This document shows positions 12,554 through 20,507 of a DNA stretch of 20,539 bases, piece after piece. Made by a program: the position numbers and the translations under genes. The stretch lies in contig NZ_JACRST010000029.1 in NCBI RefSeq assembly GCF_014384885.1, positions 1 through 20,539 of the forward strand, read 5' to 3'. Within the stretch, counting starts at the first letter, position 1, and each line of letters begins with the position of its first letter. The notes below the pieces were generated by a model, which did not search any database, had not been told where the DNA came from, and saw only the letters and a list, made by a program, of their open reading frames with translations. The stretch comes from Ligaoa zhengdingensis. GTDB lineage: Bacteria; Bacillota; Clostridia; Oscillospirales; Ruminococcaceae.

Positions 12554-14347
12554 ATGGCATCGTTCGGCTTTTTTGAAATTGTCAGCCTCCTGGGCGGCTT
12601 GGCCCTGTTCCTGTACGGCATGAACCTGCTGGGCGGCGGCCTGGAAAAGCTCTCGGGCGGACGCATGGAAAAAATCCTCGAGAGCCTCACCAACAACGTT
12701 TTAAAAAGCGTTGCCTTCGGCGCGCTCATCACAGCCGCCGTGCAGAGCTCATCCGCCACCACTGTCATTGTGGTGGGCCTGGTTAACGCGGGCATCCTCA
12801 AGCTGCGCCAGGCCATCGGCGTCATCATGGGCGCCAACATCGGCACCACCATCACCGCGCACATCCTGCGCCTGTCCGATATCAGCAGCGACAACTTTTT
12901 CGTCAACCTGCTCAAGCCGTCGTCGCTCGCGCCCATGGCCGCGCTCATCGGCATCCTGCTGATGCTCGTCTGCAAAAAGGCCAGCCAAAAGGATTGGGGC
13001 CAGATCCTCATCGGGTTCGGCATCCTGTTCACAGGCATGTTCAAGATGGAGGAATCGGTGAGCGGACTGCAAAACCTGCCGCAGTTCTCCGAGGCGTTCG
13101 CCACCCTCTCCAACCCGATTTTGGGCGTGTTGGTGGGCGCGCTGGTCACCGGCATCATCCAGTCGTCGGCCGCCTCCATCGGCATCCTACAGGCGCTCAG
13201 CTCCACGGGCGTCATCACCTTTGCAGCGGCGTTCCCCATCATCATGGGTCAGAACATCGGCACCTGTGTCACCCCCATGCTCGCTTCCATCGGCGCCAAC
13301 AAAAACGCCAAGCGAACCGCAATGGTGCACTTCTATTTCAACCTGATCGGTACGGTGGTGTTTTTGATCGCCACCTATGCCATCCAATACACCGTGGGCT
13401 TCCCCTTCTGGGATAGCCCGATCGACCGCGGCGGCATCGCCAACTTCCACACCATCTTCAACGTGACCGTGACGCTGCTGTTCATCCCGTTCACCGGCGT
13501 GCTGGAGAAGCTCGCCTGCGCCACTGTGCGCGATAAAAACGGCGAGGAGGCGCCGGCGGCGGGCGCGCTGCTGGACGAGCGCTTCATGGTCTCGCCGGGC
13601 ATGGCGCTCAACCAGGCGCGCAACACCGTTGTGCAGATGGCCAAGCTCGCGCGCGACAACTTTGCGGAGTGCCGCACCCTGTTCCATAAATACGACCCCA
13701 AGCTGGTCGAGCGCATCCGCGAAAACGAAAACCTCATCGACAAGATGGAGGACATGCTCTCCCACTATCTGCTCAAGCTGGCCGAGCACGAGCTCACCGA
13801 GCCCGAAAGCCGCCTGATCTCCGAGCTGTTGCAGCTCGAAAGCGAGTTCGAGCGGATCGGCGACTATTCGATCAACATGCAGGAGAGCGCGCAGGAGCTG
13901 TATGAGCGGGGCTTGCGCTTCTCAGACACCGCCCTGGCCGAGCTCGACACCATCTGCGACGCAGTGCAGGAGATCATAGAAATCTCTCTGGATGCGACCG
14001 AATCGCGCGACCTGAGAAAGACGATCGACATCGAGCCGCTGGAGGAGACGATCGACCTGATGCAGGAGACCCTCAAGGCCCGCCACATCGAGCGGCTGCG
14101 GCAGGGCCTGTGCTCGGTGGACGCGGCGTTCCCGTTTGTGGATACGCTGGCCAACCTGGAGCGCATCTCCGACCACTGCTCCAACGTGGGCATCTACCTG
14201 CTGGGGCACGAGGGCGACAAGCGCGGCCTCGACCGCCACGAGTATGTCCGCAGAATCCACCGCGGCGAAACCGAGCATTACAACGAAAAGTTTGCCTTCT
14301 ACGAGCAGAAGTATTACACCCGCATCAAGGAACAGCCCGCCACCTGA
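12554..14347 (+). CDS. Na+/phosphate cotransporter family protein with C-terminal PhoU-like domain
   Basis: A 597-residue membrane protein of the NptA/YjbB type (PF02690-like), importing or exporting inorganic phosphate with sodium. Two inverted Na/Pi repeats each carry a Gln-Ser-Ser motif: ALITAAVQSSSATT (57-70) and ALVTGIIQSSAASIG (196-210). Conserved GANIGTT (93-99) and GQNIGTC (232-238) follow them. About eight membrane segments end near residue 320; residues ~345-570 are a helical PhoU-like cytoplasmic domain (LESEFERIGDYSINMQE; LANLERISDHCSNVGIYL) that probably couples transport to phosphate status. The ATG has AGGGGG 6 bases upstream. A single-gene unit with its own promoter and terminator; no pst or pho genes are nearby. 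Confidence 0.93.
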   Translation: MASFGFFEIVSLLGGLALFLYGMNLLGGGLEKLSGGRMEKILESLTNNVLKSVAFGALITAAVQSSSATTVIVVGLVNAGILKLRQAIGVIMGANIGTTITAHILRLSDISSDNFFVNLLKPSSLAPMAALIGILLMLVCKKASQKDWGQILIGFGILFTGMFKMEESVSGLQNLPQFSEAFATLSNPILGVLVGALVTGIIQSSAASIGILQALSSTGVITFAAAFPIIMGQNIGTCVTPMLASIGANKNAKRTAMVHFYFNLIGTVVFLIATYAIQYTVGFPFWDSPIDRGGIANFHTIFNVTVTLLFIPFTGVLEKLACATVRDKNGEEAPAAGALLDERFMVSPGMALNQARNTVVQMAKLARDNFAECRTLFHKYDPKLVERIRENENLIDKMEDMLSHYLLKLAEHELTEPESRLISELLQLESEFERIGDYSINMQESAQELYERGLRFSDTALAELDTICDAVQEIIEISLDATESRDLRKTIDIEPLEETIDLMQETLKARHIERLRQGLCSVDAAFPFVDTLANLERISDHCSNVGIYLLGHEGDKRGLDRHEYVRRIHRGETEHYNEKFAFYEQKYYTRIKEQPAT

Positions 14348-14367
14348 GTTTATTTTGGCACGGCAAA

Positions 14368-14407
14368 GCCGCCGCCCCCCAGCGCTTTGGGAGGCGGCGG
14401 CCTTTTT
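14368..14407 (+). terminator. Terminator of the Na/Pi cotransporter gene
   Basis: Stem GCCGCCGCC / GGCGGCGGC with an inner CCCA/TGGG pair, followed by CTTTTT. It ends 25 bases before the convergent ECF S-component gene; on the minus strand there is only a TTT run, so it is weaker in that direction. Confidence 0.9.
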
Positions 14408-14431
14408 ATATCCCGGCCCAATTTACCAGAT

Positions 14432-15004
14432 TTACCAGAGCTTTTCCGCAAAGCCCGCGCGTACCAGCGCGCTGCGCAGCACCGGCGCCAGCAGCACCGA
14501 GAGGATCACGGCGATCACCGCGTTGATGCAGGAGGTGGCGAAGCTCACCGCGCAGGCGGCGGCCGCGCCGAACGTGCTGCCCGCCAGCACCAGCAGCAGA
14601 ATCTTCTTGCCGAAGTTGAGGATCAGATAGGTGACCTGGCCGGCGATCGCCCCCAGCAGGTTGTAGCGCCAGTCCTTGCCGGCCCTGCCGCCCAGGTGGG
14701 ACACCACGCCGCAGACAAACGCCATCAGGAAGAAGAACACCAGCGTGTAGGGCGCGCTCTCCACAAACGCGGGGTTGAGCAGGTCGAAGAACATCGAGCC
14801 GATGCCCGCGGCCAGGCCGCCGCGCACCCCGCCGAACAGCATGCCGCCCATCAGGCATAATGCGTTGGCCACCTTGATCTGGGTCGCGCCCACCGGCGTG
14901 GGAATCGGCCCGATCTTGATAAACATGGTGCACACAAAGATCAGCGCCGCCAGAACCCCCACAACCACCAGGTCGTAGGTTGAAAATTTCCGTTTTGTTG
15001 TCAT
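14432..15004 (-). CDS. ECF transporter S component (substrate-specificity membrane subunit)
   Basis: A 190-residue membrane protein with about five or six hydrophobic segments. The pattern LVVVGVLAALIFVCTMFIKI, then a P-x-P stretch, ANALCLMGGMLFGGVRGGLA and AGIGSMFFDLLNP matches the S components of energy-coupling-factor vitamin transporters (PF07155/PF12822-like). These bind a vitamin and use a shared EcfA-A'-T module encoded elsewhere; no such module is in the window. The substrate cannot be assigned: no vitamin riboswitch precedes it and the 5' leader is only about 35 bases. The start is the ATG with AAGGAGGG 7 bases upstream, rather than the upstream in-frame start eight codons earlier that overlaps it. 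Convergent with the Na/Pi cotransporter gene. Confidence 0.85.
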   Translation of the reverse strand: MTTKRKFSTYDLVVVGVLAALIFVCTMFIKIGPIPTPVGATQIKVANALCLMGGMLFGGVRGGLAAGIGSMFFDLLNPAFVESAPYTLVFFFLMAFVCGVVSHLGGRAGKDWRYNLLGAIAGQVTYLILNFGKKILLLVLAGSTFGAAAACAVSFATSCINAVIAVILSVLLAPVLRSALVRAGFAEKLW

Positions 15005-15046
15005 CAGAAAGCCCTCCTTATCAAACACACAGTTGAGACTATCCCC

Positions 15047-15075
15047 ATCATAGCGCCCCGCCCGCCGCCGGGCAA
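15047..15075 (-). promoter_or_regulatory. Promoter of the ECF S-component gene
   Basis: Minus strand: TTGCCC, 17-base GC-rich spacer, TATGAT. Predicted leader of about 35 bases. Confidence 0.55.
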
Positions 15076-15414
15076 AGCGCCGTCGTGCCGGCCTGTCCGG
15101 TCAAAAACTGGATGATTTCCACAGTTTTCACCATTTTTTCAACAGAAAACCATCCCGTTTATGCAAACCGAAATCCGCCCATTCCACCTTTGTTTGCACC
15201 TCTGTCTGCGGATTTGCTAAAAAAGTTGGATTTATTTTAATGTGGCTTGTGCACATAGTAGAAAACCCCGGCTGACAGAATTTGGAGCGGCGCGCGGGCA
15301 GAAAAAAGCTGGAAGTGCTTCTGGTTTTTTGCTCCCAGATATGCTAAAATAAGTGGTAAACCGGGTGCAGGAATTTTCCTGCCCAGATTCCAAGCAGAAA
15401 CGGGGAGCTTTTAC
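15076..15414. other. Intergenic region between ECF S component and solute-binding protein
   Basis: No gene on either strand. AT-richer than the flanks. It contains an inverted repeat (AAATCCGC 15171-15178, GCGGATTT 15208-15215), an A-run/T-run imperfect hairpin around 15302-15330, and the extended -10 promoter of the solute-binding protein gene. The function of the first two is unknown. Confidence 0.5.
15342..15350 (+). promoter_or_regulatory. Extended -10 promoter of the solute-binding protein gene
   Basis: TGCTAAAAT (TG-N-TAAAAT), 65 bases before the GTG start; no good -35 box at 17 bases, which extended -10 promoters tolerate. Confidence 0.5.
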
Positions 15415-16497
15415 GTGCTGAAGCGTTGGTTATGCGCCGCGATGGCGGCTTTGTTGGTGGTGTGCAGCGCGGGCTGCGGCCAAAAACCGGATGATGAGGC
15501 GGAGCCGGCAAACGCCGGGCCCAGCTCGTCGGAGTCCTCCGAGGAGCCGGAGGAGGACCTGCTGGTGATCTACTCGCCCCTGCCGCAGGAGGTGCTGGAG
15601 GCCGCGGTGAGCGGCTTTGAGGCCGAGACCGGTGTCGAGGTGGAGACGGTGCGCGACAGCGTCGATCAGTTGATCGGCCGGATCAGCGCACAGGGGGATA
15701 AGCCCCAGGCGGACCTGCTGTTCGGCGGCGGCGCGGAGGTGGTGCGCCAGTTTGAGGACCTGTTCACCCCCTATGAGACGGAGGAGAGCGAGGCGCTCGA
15801 CCCGCTGTTCACGGCGGACGACAACCTTTATACCCCGCTGACCCCCATGCCCATCGTGCTGATGTACAGCAAGGAGCAGACCACGCGCGCCCCGGCGGGC
15901 TGGACGGCGCTGGTGAACAGCGCCTACAACGGCTGGATCGCGTTCGCCGACCCCTCCAAATCGGGCACCAGCTACACCGCCCTGTGCGTGATGGACCAGT
16001 CGCCCGACACCGGCGAGGACTACGTGGAGCGGTTCGCCGAGAACCTCGACGGCAAGATGTGCTCGTCGATCGCGGAGGTGTACGCGCGCCTGGCCGACGG
16101 CACCTTTGCGGCGGGCGTGACGCTGGAAAACAGCGTGCAGAAGTATCTGGAGGCGGGCTATGAGAACGCCGTGGGCGTCTCCTACCCGCAGGAGGGCACC
16201 ACTGCGGCGGTGGAGGTGAGCGCGGTCGTCAAGGGCGCGCCCCACGAGGAGCTGGCCCAGCAGTTCATCGACTACGTGAGCGGCGAGGAGTTCCAGAAGA
16301 AGCTGACCGGGCAGTTCGAGCTGCGCACCGCGCGCAGCGACCTGGACGACCCCGAAGGGCTCACCCCGCGGTCCGAGATCAAATTTATCGAATACAGCGT
16401 GCCCGCGGCAGTGGATGGCCGCGCCGCGCTGCTGGAGCGCTTCGCTGCGGCGGAGAAGCCGGAGGATGCGTCCTCCGCGTCGGAGGCGCAGCCCTAA
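15415..16497 (+). CDS. ABC transporter solute-binding lipoprotein, ferric-iron/AfuA-like type
   Basis: A 360-residue extracellular lipoprotein. The signal peptide ends S-A-G-C with lipidated Cys21; a Ser/Glu-rich spacer follows to about residue 45. The two-lobe binding fold starts at LLVIYSPLPQEVLEAAVSGF and has the family features DLLFGGGAEVV, TPMPIVLMYSK and GWIAFADPSKSGTSY (hinge) and GVSYPQEGTTAAVEVSAVV. This resembles FutA/AfuA-type periplasmic proteins for iron or other anions; the substrate is unproven. The last 18 residues are a Glu/Ser/Ala-rich tail. It starts at a GTG with GGGGAG 7 bases upstream, and no better ATG exists before the signal peptide. No permease or ATPase gene is adjacent, so it is an orphan. 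Confidence 0.86.
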   Translation: MLKRWLCAAMAALLVVCSAGCGQKPDDEAEPANAGPSSSESSEEPEEDLLVIYSPLPQEVLEAAVSGFEAETGVEVETVRDSVDQLIGRISAQGDKPQADLLFGGGAEVVRQFEDLFTPYETEESEALDPLFTADDNLYTPLTPMPIVLMYSKEQTTRAPAGWTALVNSAYNGWIAFADPSKSGTSYTALCVMDQSPDTGEDYVERFAENLDGKMCSSIAEVYARLADGTFAAGVTLENSVQKYLEAGYENAVGVSYPQEGTTAAVEVSAVVKGAPHEELAQQFIDYVSGEEFQKKLTGQFELRTARSDLDDPEGLTPRSEIKFIEYSVPAAVDGRAALLERFAAAEKPEDASSASEAQP

Positions 16498-16515
16498 GCT
16501 GGACATCCACGCGAT

Positions 16516-16544
16516 CAGGGCGCTTTGCGGCGCCCTGGTTTTTT
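16516..16544 (+). terminator. Terminator between solute-binding protein and PHP hydrolase genes
   Basis: Stem CAGGGCGC / GCGCCCTG (8 bp, 6-base loop) followed by GTTTTTT. The AAGGAGGGG ribosome binding site of the next gene begins 13 bases later, leaving no room for a separate promoter. Confidence 0.87.
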
Positions 16545-16570
16545 GCTTCATCCAACAAGGAGGGGATCGG

Positions 16571-17332
16571 TTGTCCTATTATGACCTGCACACCCATTCG
16601 GTGCTGTCTGATGGGGAGCTCACGGTGGCCGGACTGGTACAGGCTGCGAAGGCGCACGGCGTCGGCCTGGGGGTGAGCGACCACCTGTTCTGCCCGCGGA
16701 TGCCCGCCCCGCGCGACGTGGAGCGCTACCTCGATGAGCTGGAGCGCCACGAGGGGGTGCTGCGCGGGCTGGAGGCCGACCTGGGCAGCAACTTCACCCT
16801 GCCCGACCGCATCGACCGCCGGGTGGATTATGTGATTGCGAGCGTGCATTCGGTGCAAGACTTAAAGGGAGGGGAGCGCATCCCACTCGGTCCCTATTTC
16901 GCAGCCCGCGCGGGGGACGAGGGCGCGCCGCCCTATGCGCGCGTGTTTTCCCCGGACGAGGCCAAGCGGTACCTCGAGCAGATTTTAGGGGTTTTCGCCT
17001 ACGACCTCGCGGCGCAGCGGGTGGATATCCTGGGCCACTGCGTGGTGAACCCGTTCTATGACGTGCTGCGCGGCGACCCCTGGCTGACCGGCTGGGAGGA
17101 CGAGGTGATCACGCTGTGCAAACGGCACGGGGTGGCGATGGAGGTGAGCAGCCTGTGGAACGCGCCGGACGAGGGGATGCTGCGCCGCGCGACGGGCGCC
17201 GGGGTACAGCTCTCGCTGGGTAGCGACTGCCACCGGCCGGGCCAGGCGGGCTGTCTCGATTGGCCGGTCGCCGTGACGCGGCGGCTGGGGCTGGCGGCGG
17301 GGGACCTCTACCTGCCGCAGCGAAAAGCGTAA
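16571..17332 (+). CDS. PHP-domain metal-dependent hydrolase (histidinol-phosphatase-like)
   Basis: A 253-residue cytoplasmic PHP protein. The metal-binding set is complete: YDLHTHSVLSDGE (His7, His9, Asp14), GVSDHLF (Asp37, His38), LEADL (Glu69), SVHS (His93), ILGHCV and SLGSDCHRP near the end. Members hydrolyse phosphate esters such as histidinol phosphate or nucleotides; with no his genes nearby the substrate is open. The start is a TTG with AAGGAGGGG 5 bases upstream; starting there places the H-x-H motif at the usual distance from the N-terminus. It follows the solute-binding protein gene across a terminator and precedes the permease gene by 41 bases, probably forming an operon with it; a CGCGGC/GCCGCG hairpin (17342-17358) sits in that gap. 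Confidence 0.87.
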   Translation: MSYYDLHTHSVLSDGELTVAGLVQAAKAHGVGLGVSDHLFCPRMPAPRDVERYLDELERHEGVLRGLEADLGSNFTLPDRIDRRVDYVIASVHSVQDLKGGERIPLGPYFAARAGDEGAPPYARVFSPDEAKRYLEQILGVFAYDLAAQRVDILGHCVVNPFYDVLRGDPWLTGWEDEVITLCKRHGVAMEVSSLWNAPDEGMLRRATGAGVQLSLGSDCHRPGQAGCLDWPVAVTRRLGLAAGDLYLPQRKA

Positions 17333-17373
17333 AATAATGTCCGCGGCGCGCAGCCGCGAGAAGGAATGACCTT

Positions 17374-18369
17374 ATGAATCTATCTTTGTTACCTCTTCAC
17401 CAGCACGATTCCGCGCTGGACGGCATGCTGGAACACGGGCTCGAATCGATCGGGCTTTCGCACGAGTGGACCGAGTTTTTCCTGCACTTCATCGCGGACA
17501 CCGTGAGCCTGTTTCTCATCCTGTTCGTGGTGATGTTTGCGGTGTCGCTGCTGCAAACCTACATCCCGTTTGAAAAGCTCAAGAGCCGCATGGCCGGGCT
17601 GGGCAGCGTGTGGGGCTACCTGCTGGCGATGGCGCTGGGCGTGGTGTCCCCGTTTTGCAGCTGCACCGTCATCCCGGTGGTGATGGGGCTGTGCTCGATG
17701 GGGGTGCCGGTGGCGGTGGCGCTGTGCTACCTCACCTCGGCGGCGCTGCTCAACGGCGGCGCGGTGGCCGCGCTGTTTGCCGCGCTCGGGCCCCGGTTCG
17801 GCGCGGTGTATGTGGCGGTCTCGGTGCTCATGGCGGTGGGCGTGTCGCTGCTGATGCGGCCGTTCGCAGGCGCGGACGTGGTGGTCAGTTACGAGGTGGG
17901 CGGCCATCACCACCACGGCCACCACCACGACGGCGACTGCGGCGACTGCTGCCAGCACGAGCCCAAGTCGCGGCTGGGCTACTGCCTGGAGAACGTCGGC
18001 CACGTGCTCAGCCAGACCTGGGTCTATATGATCCTGAGTGTGGCGCTCTCCGCAGCGGTGCTCAGCTTTGTGCCGATGGATACGCTGGAGCGACTGATCG
18101 GCGGCCAGAACTGGTTCTCGCTGCTGCTTGCGGGCGTGTTGGGCGCGCCCATCCATGGGGACGCGTTCGCCATCCTGCCGCTGCTGCAACTGCTCGAACC
18201 GATCAGCTTCCCTGTCACCCTCACCTTTGCGCTGGCGGTGATGGGTGTCTCGATCCCCGAGGTGATGCTGCTGGGCCGGGTGTTCAAGGCCAAGACTGTG
18301 GCCGCCTACGCGGGCTGGATCACGGCGTTTTCGATCCTGGCCGGGGCGCTGGCGATCCTGATGATATAG
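17374..18369 (+). CDS. UPF0718/ArsP-type permease with His/Cys-rich cytoplasmic loop
   Basis: A 331-residue membrane protein of the DUF318/PF03773 permease family, which includes the methylarsenite exporter ArsP and many uncharacterised metal(loid)-linked members. Eight or so membrane segments form two halves; SPFCSCTVIPV (Cys95, Cys97) near the end of the second segment is the family hallmark, and GAPIHGDAFAILPLL marks the second half. Between the halves is a charged loop with seven His (178-185), Asp-Gly-Asp, Cys189, Cys192, Cys193 and His195, an obvious candidate metal-binding tract. Whether it senses or carries a metal is not known. The ATG has AAGGA about 9 bases upstream. No arsenic-resistance genes or ArsR-type regulator are adjacent. 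Confidence 0.88.
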   Translation: MNLSLLPLHQHDSALDGMLEHGLESIGLSHEWTEFFLHFIADTVSLFLILFVVMFAVSLLQTYIPFEKLKSRMAGLGSVWGYLLAMALGVVSPFCSCTVIPVVMGLCSMGVPVAVALCYLTSAALLNGGAVAALFAALGPRFGAVYVAVSVLMAVGVSLLMRPFAGADVVVSYEVGGHHHHGHHHDGDCGDCCQHEPKSRLGYCLENVGHVLSQTWVYMILSVALSAAVLSFVPMDTLERLIGGQNWFSLLLAGVLGAPIHGDAFAILPLLQLLEPISFPVTLTFALAVMGVSIPEVMLLGRVFKAKTVAAYAGWITAFSILAGALAILMI

Positions 18370-18393
18370 CGTTTTGCAGGCGGGTTCCGCCGC

Positions 18394-18422
18394 TTGACAA
18401 TACTATAGTGATGGGTTAAACT
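18394..18422 (+). promoter_or_regulatory. Promoter of the isocitrate dehydrogenase-like gene
   Basis: Perfect TTGACA, 17-base spacer, TAAACT. The spacer contains the 8-bp palindrome ACTATAGT, a possible operator core. Confidence 0.85.
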
Positions 18423-18470
18423 TAAAACCGGAATTTGCAAGGAACGGATCAAATGAAAAGGGGTGCTCTT

Positions 18471-19634
18471 ATGGAACAGAAGGTACAGGCGGCCGCCGAA
18501 CATTTTGCGGCGCTGGTGCAGGCCCAGTTGGCCCGCGTCGAGCGCATGAAGGCGGTCAAGGATTTTGTGGACTACTCCAAGCTGGAGAAGATCATCATCG
18601 GCGTGTGCGGCGGCGACGGCATCGGCCCGGTCATCACGCACGAGGCCGAGCGGGTGCTGCGCTACCTGCTGGCGGACGAGGTCAAGGCGGGGCGCATCGA
18701 GTTCCGCGAGATCGACGGCCTGACGATTGAAAACCGCGTGGCCTGCAACAAGGCGATCCCGGACGACGTGCTCGCTGCGCTCAAGGAGTGCCACGTCATC
18801 CTCAAGGGCCCCACCACCACCCCGCGCGCGGGCGACCCGTGGCCCAACATCGAAAGCGCCAACGTGGCCATGCGCAAGGAACTCGACCTGTTCGCCAATG
18901 TGCGGCCGGTCAAGATCCCCGACGAGGGCATCGACTGGACCTTCTTCCGCGAAAACACCGAGGGCTCCTACACGTTGGGCTCCTGCGGCGTGCATGTGGA
19001 CGACGAGCTGGCGTTCGACTTCACCGTGACCACCACCGAGGGCACCGAGCGCATCGCCCGCCTGGCTTACGACTACGCCAAACGAAACGGCAAAAACCGC
19101 GTCTCAATCGTCACCAAGGCCAACGTGGTCAAGACCACGGACGGCAAGTTTTTGAAGCTCTGCCAGAAGATCGGCGCGGAATATCCCGAGATCACCACCG
19201 ACGACTGGTACATCGACATCATGACCGCCAAGTTGATCGATCCCAAGCGCCGCCGCGACTTCCAGGTGATCGTGCTGCCCAATCTCTACGGCGACATCAT
19301 CACCGATGAAGCGGCCGAGATGCAGGGCGGCGTTGGCACTGCGGGCAGCGCCAACCTGGGCAAGCGCTACGCCATGTTCGAGGCGATCCACGGCTCGGCC
19401 CCGCGCATGATGCAGGAGGGCCGCGGCTGCTACGCCGACCCCTGCTCGATGCTGCGCGCCGCCGTGATGCTGCTGTCCCACATCGACCGGCAGGCCGAGG
19501 CGGACAAGCTCGAGCGCGCGCTCGACATCTGCATGTATGAGGAGAAGAAGCTGGTCATCACCGGGCGGGACACCGGCGCGACCTGCGAGCAGTTCGGCGA
19601 CTATGTCATGAGCACCATCGAGGCGATGGGCTAA
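18471..19634 (+). CDS. Isocitrate/isopropylmalate-type dehydrogenase (Clostridia isocitrate dehydrogenase-like)
   Basis: A 387-residue cytoplasmic beta-decarboxylating dehydrogenase. Key elements: IIIGVCGGDGIGPVIT (41-56, N-terminal strand and glycine loop), LKGPTTTPRAGDPWPNIESA with the substrate-binding Ser/Asn pair and NVAMRKELDLFANVRP arginines, WTFFRENTEGSY (Arg160), VTKANVVKTTDGKF (catalytic Lys), NLYGDIITDEAAEMQGG (metal Asp residues) and AMFEAIHGSAP (NAD site). The long N-terminal extension and RENTEGSY favour isocitrate over 3-isopropylmalate; it would feed 2-oxoglutarate for glutamate synthesis. Two starts are possible; the ATG with AAAGGGG 7 bases upstream is preferred over the one six codons earlier. 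It has its own strong promoter. No leu or citric-acid-cycle genes are adjacent; rex follows. Confidence 0.88.
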   Translation: MEQKVQAAAEHFAALVQAQLARVERMKAVKDFVDYSKLEKIIIGVCGGDGIGPVITHEAERVLRYLLADEVKAGRIEFREIDGLTIENRVACNKAIPDDVLAALKECHVILKGPTTTPRAGDPWPNIESANVAMRKELDLFANVRPVKIPDEGIDWTFFRENTEGSYTLGSCGVHVDDELAFDFTVTTTEGTERIARLAYDYAKRNGKNRVSIVTKANVVKTTDGKFLKLCQKIGAEYPEITTDDWYIDIMTAKLIDPKRRRDFQVIVLPNLYGDIITDEAAEMQGGVGTAGSANLGKRYAMFEAIHGSAPRMMQEGRGCYADPCSMLRAAVMLLSHIDRQAEADKLERALDICMYEEKKLVITGRDTGATCEQFGDYVMSTIEAMG

Positions 19635-19686
19635 GGGCTATTTGAAAGATCGGAATTTGGGCCTTTTTCTACAAACGGGGGCACCC

Positions 19687-19714
19687 GCCGTGTGAAAAAG
19701 CCTTGGAACACGGC
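19687..19714. promoter_or_regulatory. Inverted repeat between the dehydrogenase gene and rex
   Basis: GCCGTGT, 14 bases, ACACGGC. No T tract follows, so it is not a standard terminator; it could be a regulatory dyad for rex. It does not resemble the usual Rex operator (TTGT...ACAA-type). Confidence 0.3.
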
Positions 19715-19824
19715 AAGTATTTCCGCATTTTTGCCCACTGTTTGCGAAAAATTCGTCGATTCCTCTTTTTTCAAACAAGCCCTGAGCGTCGCGTCTCTAT
19801 TTTTGGAATGATAGGTGAAACAAA

Positions 19825-20478
19825 ATGGGCAAACAGGTTTCCATCTCCGTCATCCGGCGGCTGCCCCGCTATTACCGCTTTTTGGGCGAGCTGCTGCGCG
19901 GCGGCGTACATAGGATTTCATCGCGCGAGCTCTCCGGCAAGATGGGGCTCACCGCGTCCCAAATCCGGCAGGACCTCAACTGCTTCGGCGGTTTTGGCCA
20001 GCAGGGCTACGGCTACAACGTCGAGGCGCTGTTCCACGAGATCGGCCGGATTCTGGGAATGGATCAGAACTACAAAACCATCCTGGTGGGCGTGGGCAAC
20101 CTGGGCCGCGCAGTGGCCAACCACATGACCTTTGACGGGCGGGGCTACCGGCTGGTCGGCCTGTTTGACAACAATCCGGACATCCTCGGCGAGACGGTGC
20201 GGGGCCTCCCCATCCGCCCGGTGGATGAGTTGGAGCAGTTTTGCATCGAGGAAAAACCCGACGTGGCCATCCTGTGCACCCCGCGCGAGGCCACCAAGGA
20301 GGTGGTCAACCGCCTGGTGGCGCTGGGGGTGCGCGGCTTTTGGAACTATTCCCCCCACTACGATATTGCACTCAACCACCCCGGCGTGGCGGTGGAGAAC
20401 GTGCACCTGGGCGACAGCCTGATGACCCTGTGCTACAAGGTCAAGGACCTGGACGACCCGGAGGGGGATCGGGGCTGA
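19825..20478 (+). CDS. rex: Redox-sensing transcriptional repressor Rex
   Basis: A 217-residue DNA-binding sensor of the NADH/NAD+ ratio that represses fermentation and electron-transfer genes when NADH is low. Residues ~5-60 are the winged helix (VIRRLPRYYRFLGELLRGGV; SSRELSGKMGLTASQIRQDL with recognition helix; N-C-F-G-G-F-G-x-Q-G-Y-G-Y-N). Residues ~83-200 are a Rossmann domain with GVGNLGRAVANH (89-100) and LFDNNPDILGETVRGLPI (Asp115). C-terminal helix ending YKVKDLDDPE is the domain-swapped segment. Length is typical. The ATG has AGGTGA 6 bases upstream. No standard Rex site is visible in front of it. Confidence 0.97.
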   Translation: MGKQVSISVIRRLPRYYRFLGELLRGGVHRISSRELSGKMGLTASQIRQDLNCFGGFGQQGYGYNVEALFHEIGRILGMDQNYKTILVGVGNLGRAVANHMTFDGRGYRLVGLFDNNPDILGETVRGLPIRPVDELEQFCIEEKPDVAILCTPREATKEVVNRLVALGVRGFWNYSPHYDIALNHPGVAVENVHLGDSLMTLCYKVKDLDDPEGDRG

Positions 20479-20507
20479 TCCCCTCTATAACAGGATAGCA
20501 GCAGGGC

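Noticed and set aside
15005..15046. Vitamin riboswitch in front of the ECF S-component gene
   Set aside because: The predicted leader is about 35 bases with no conserved riboswitch core.
15110..15160. DnaA boxes suggested by ATTTCCACA and TTTTTTCAACA-like words
   Set aside because: Only one near-match to the consensus and no cluster, AT-rich unwinding element or dnaA/dnaN neighbourhood; not an origin.
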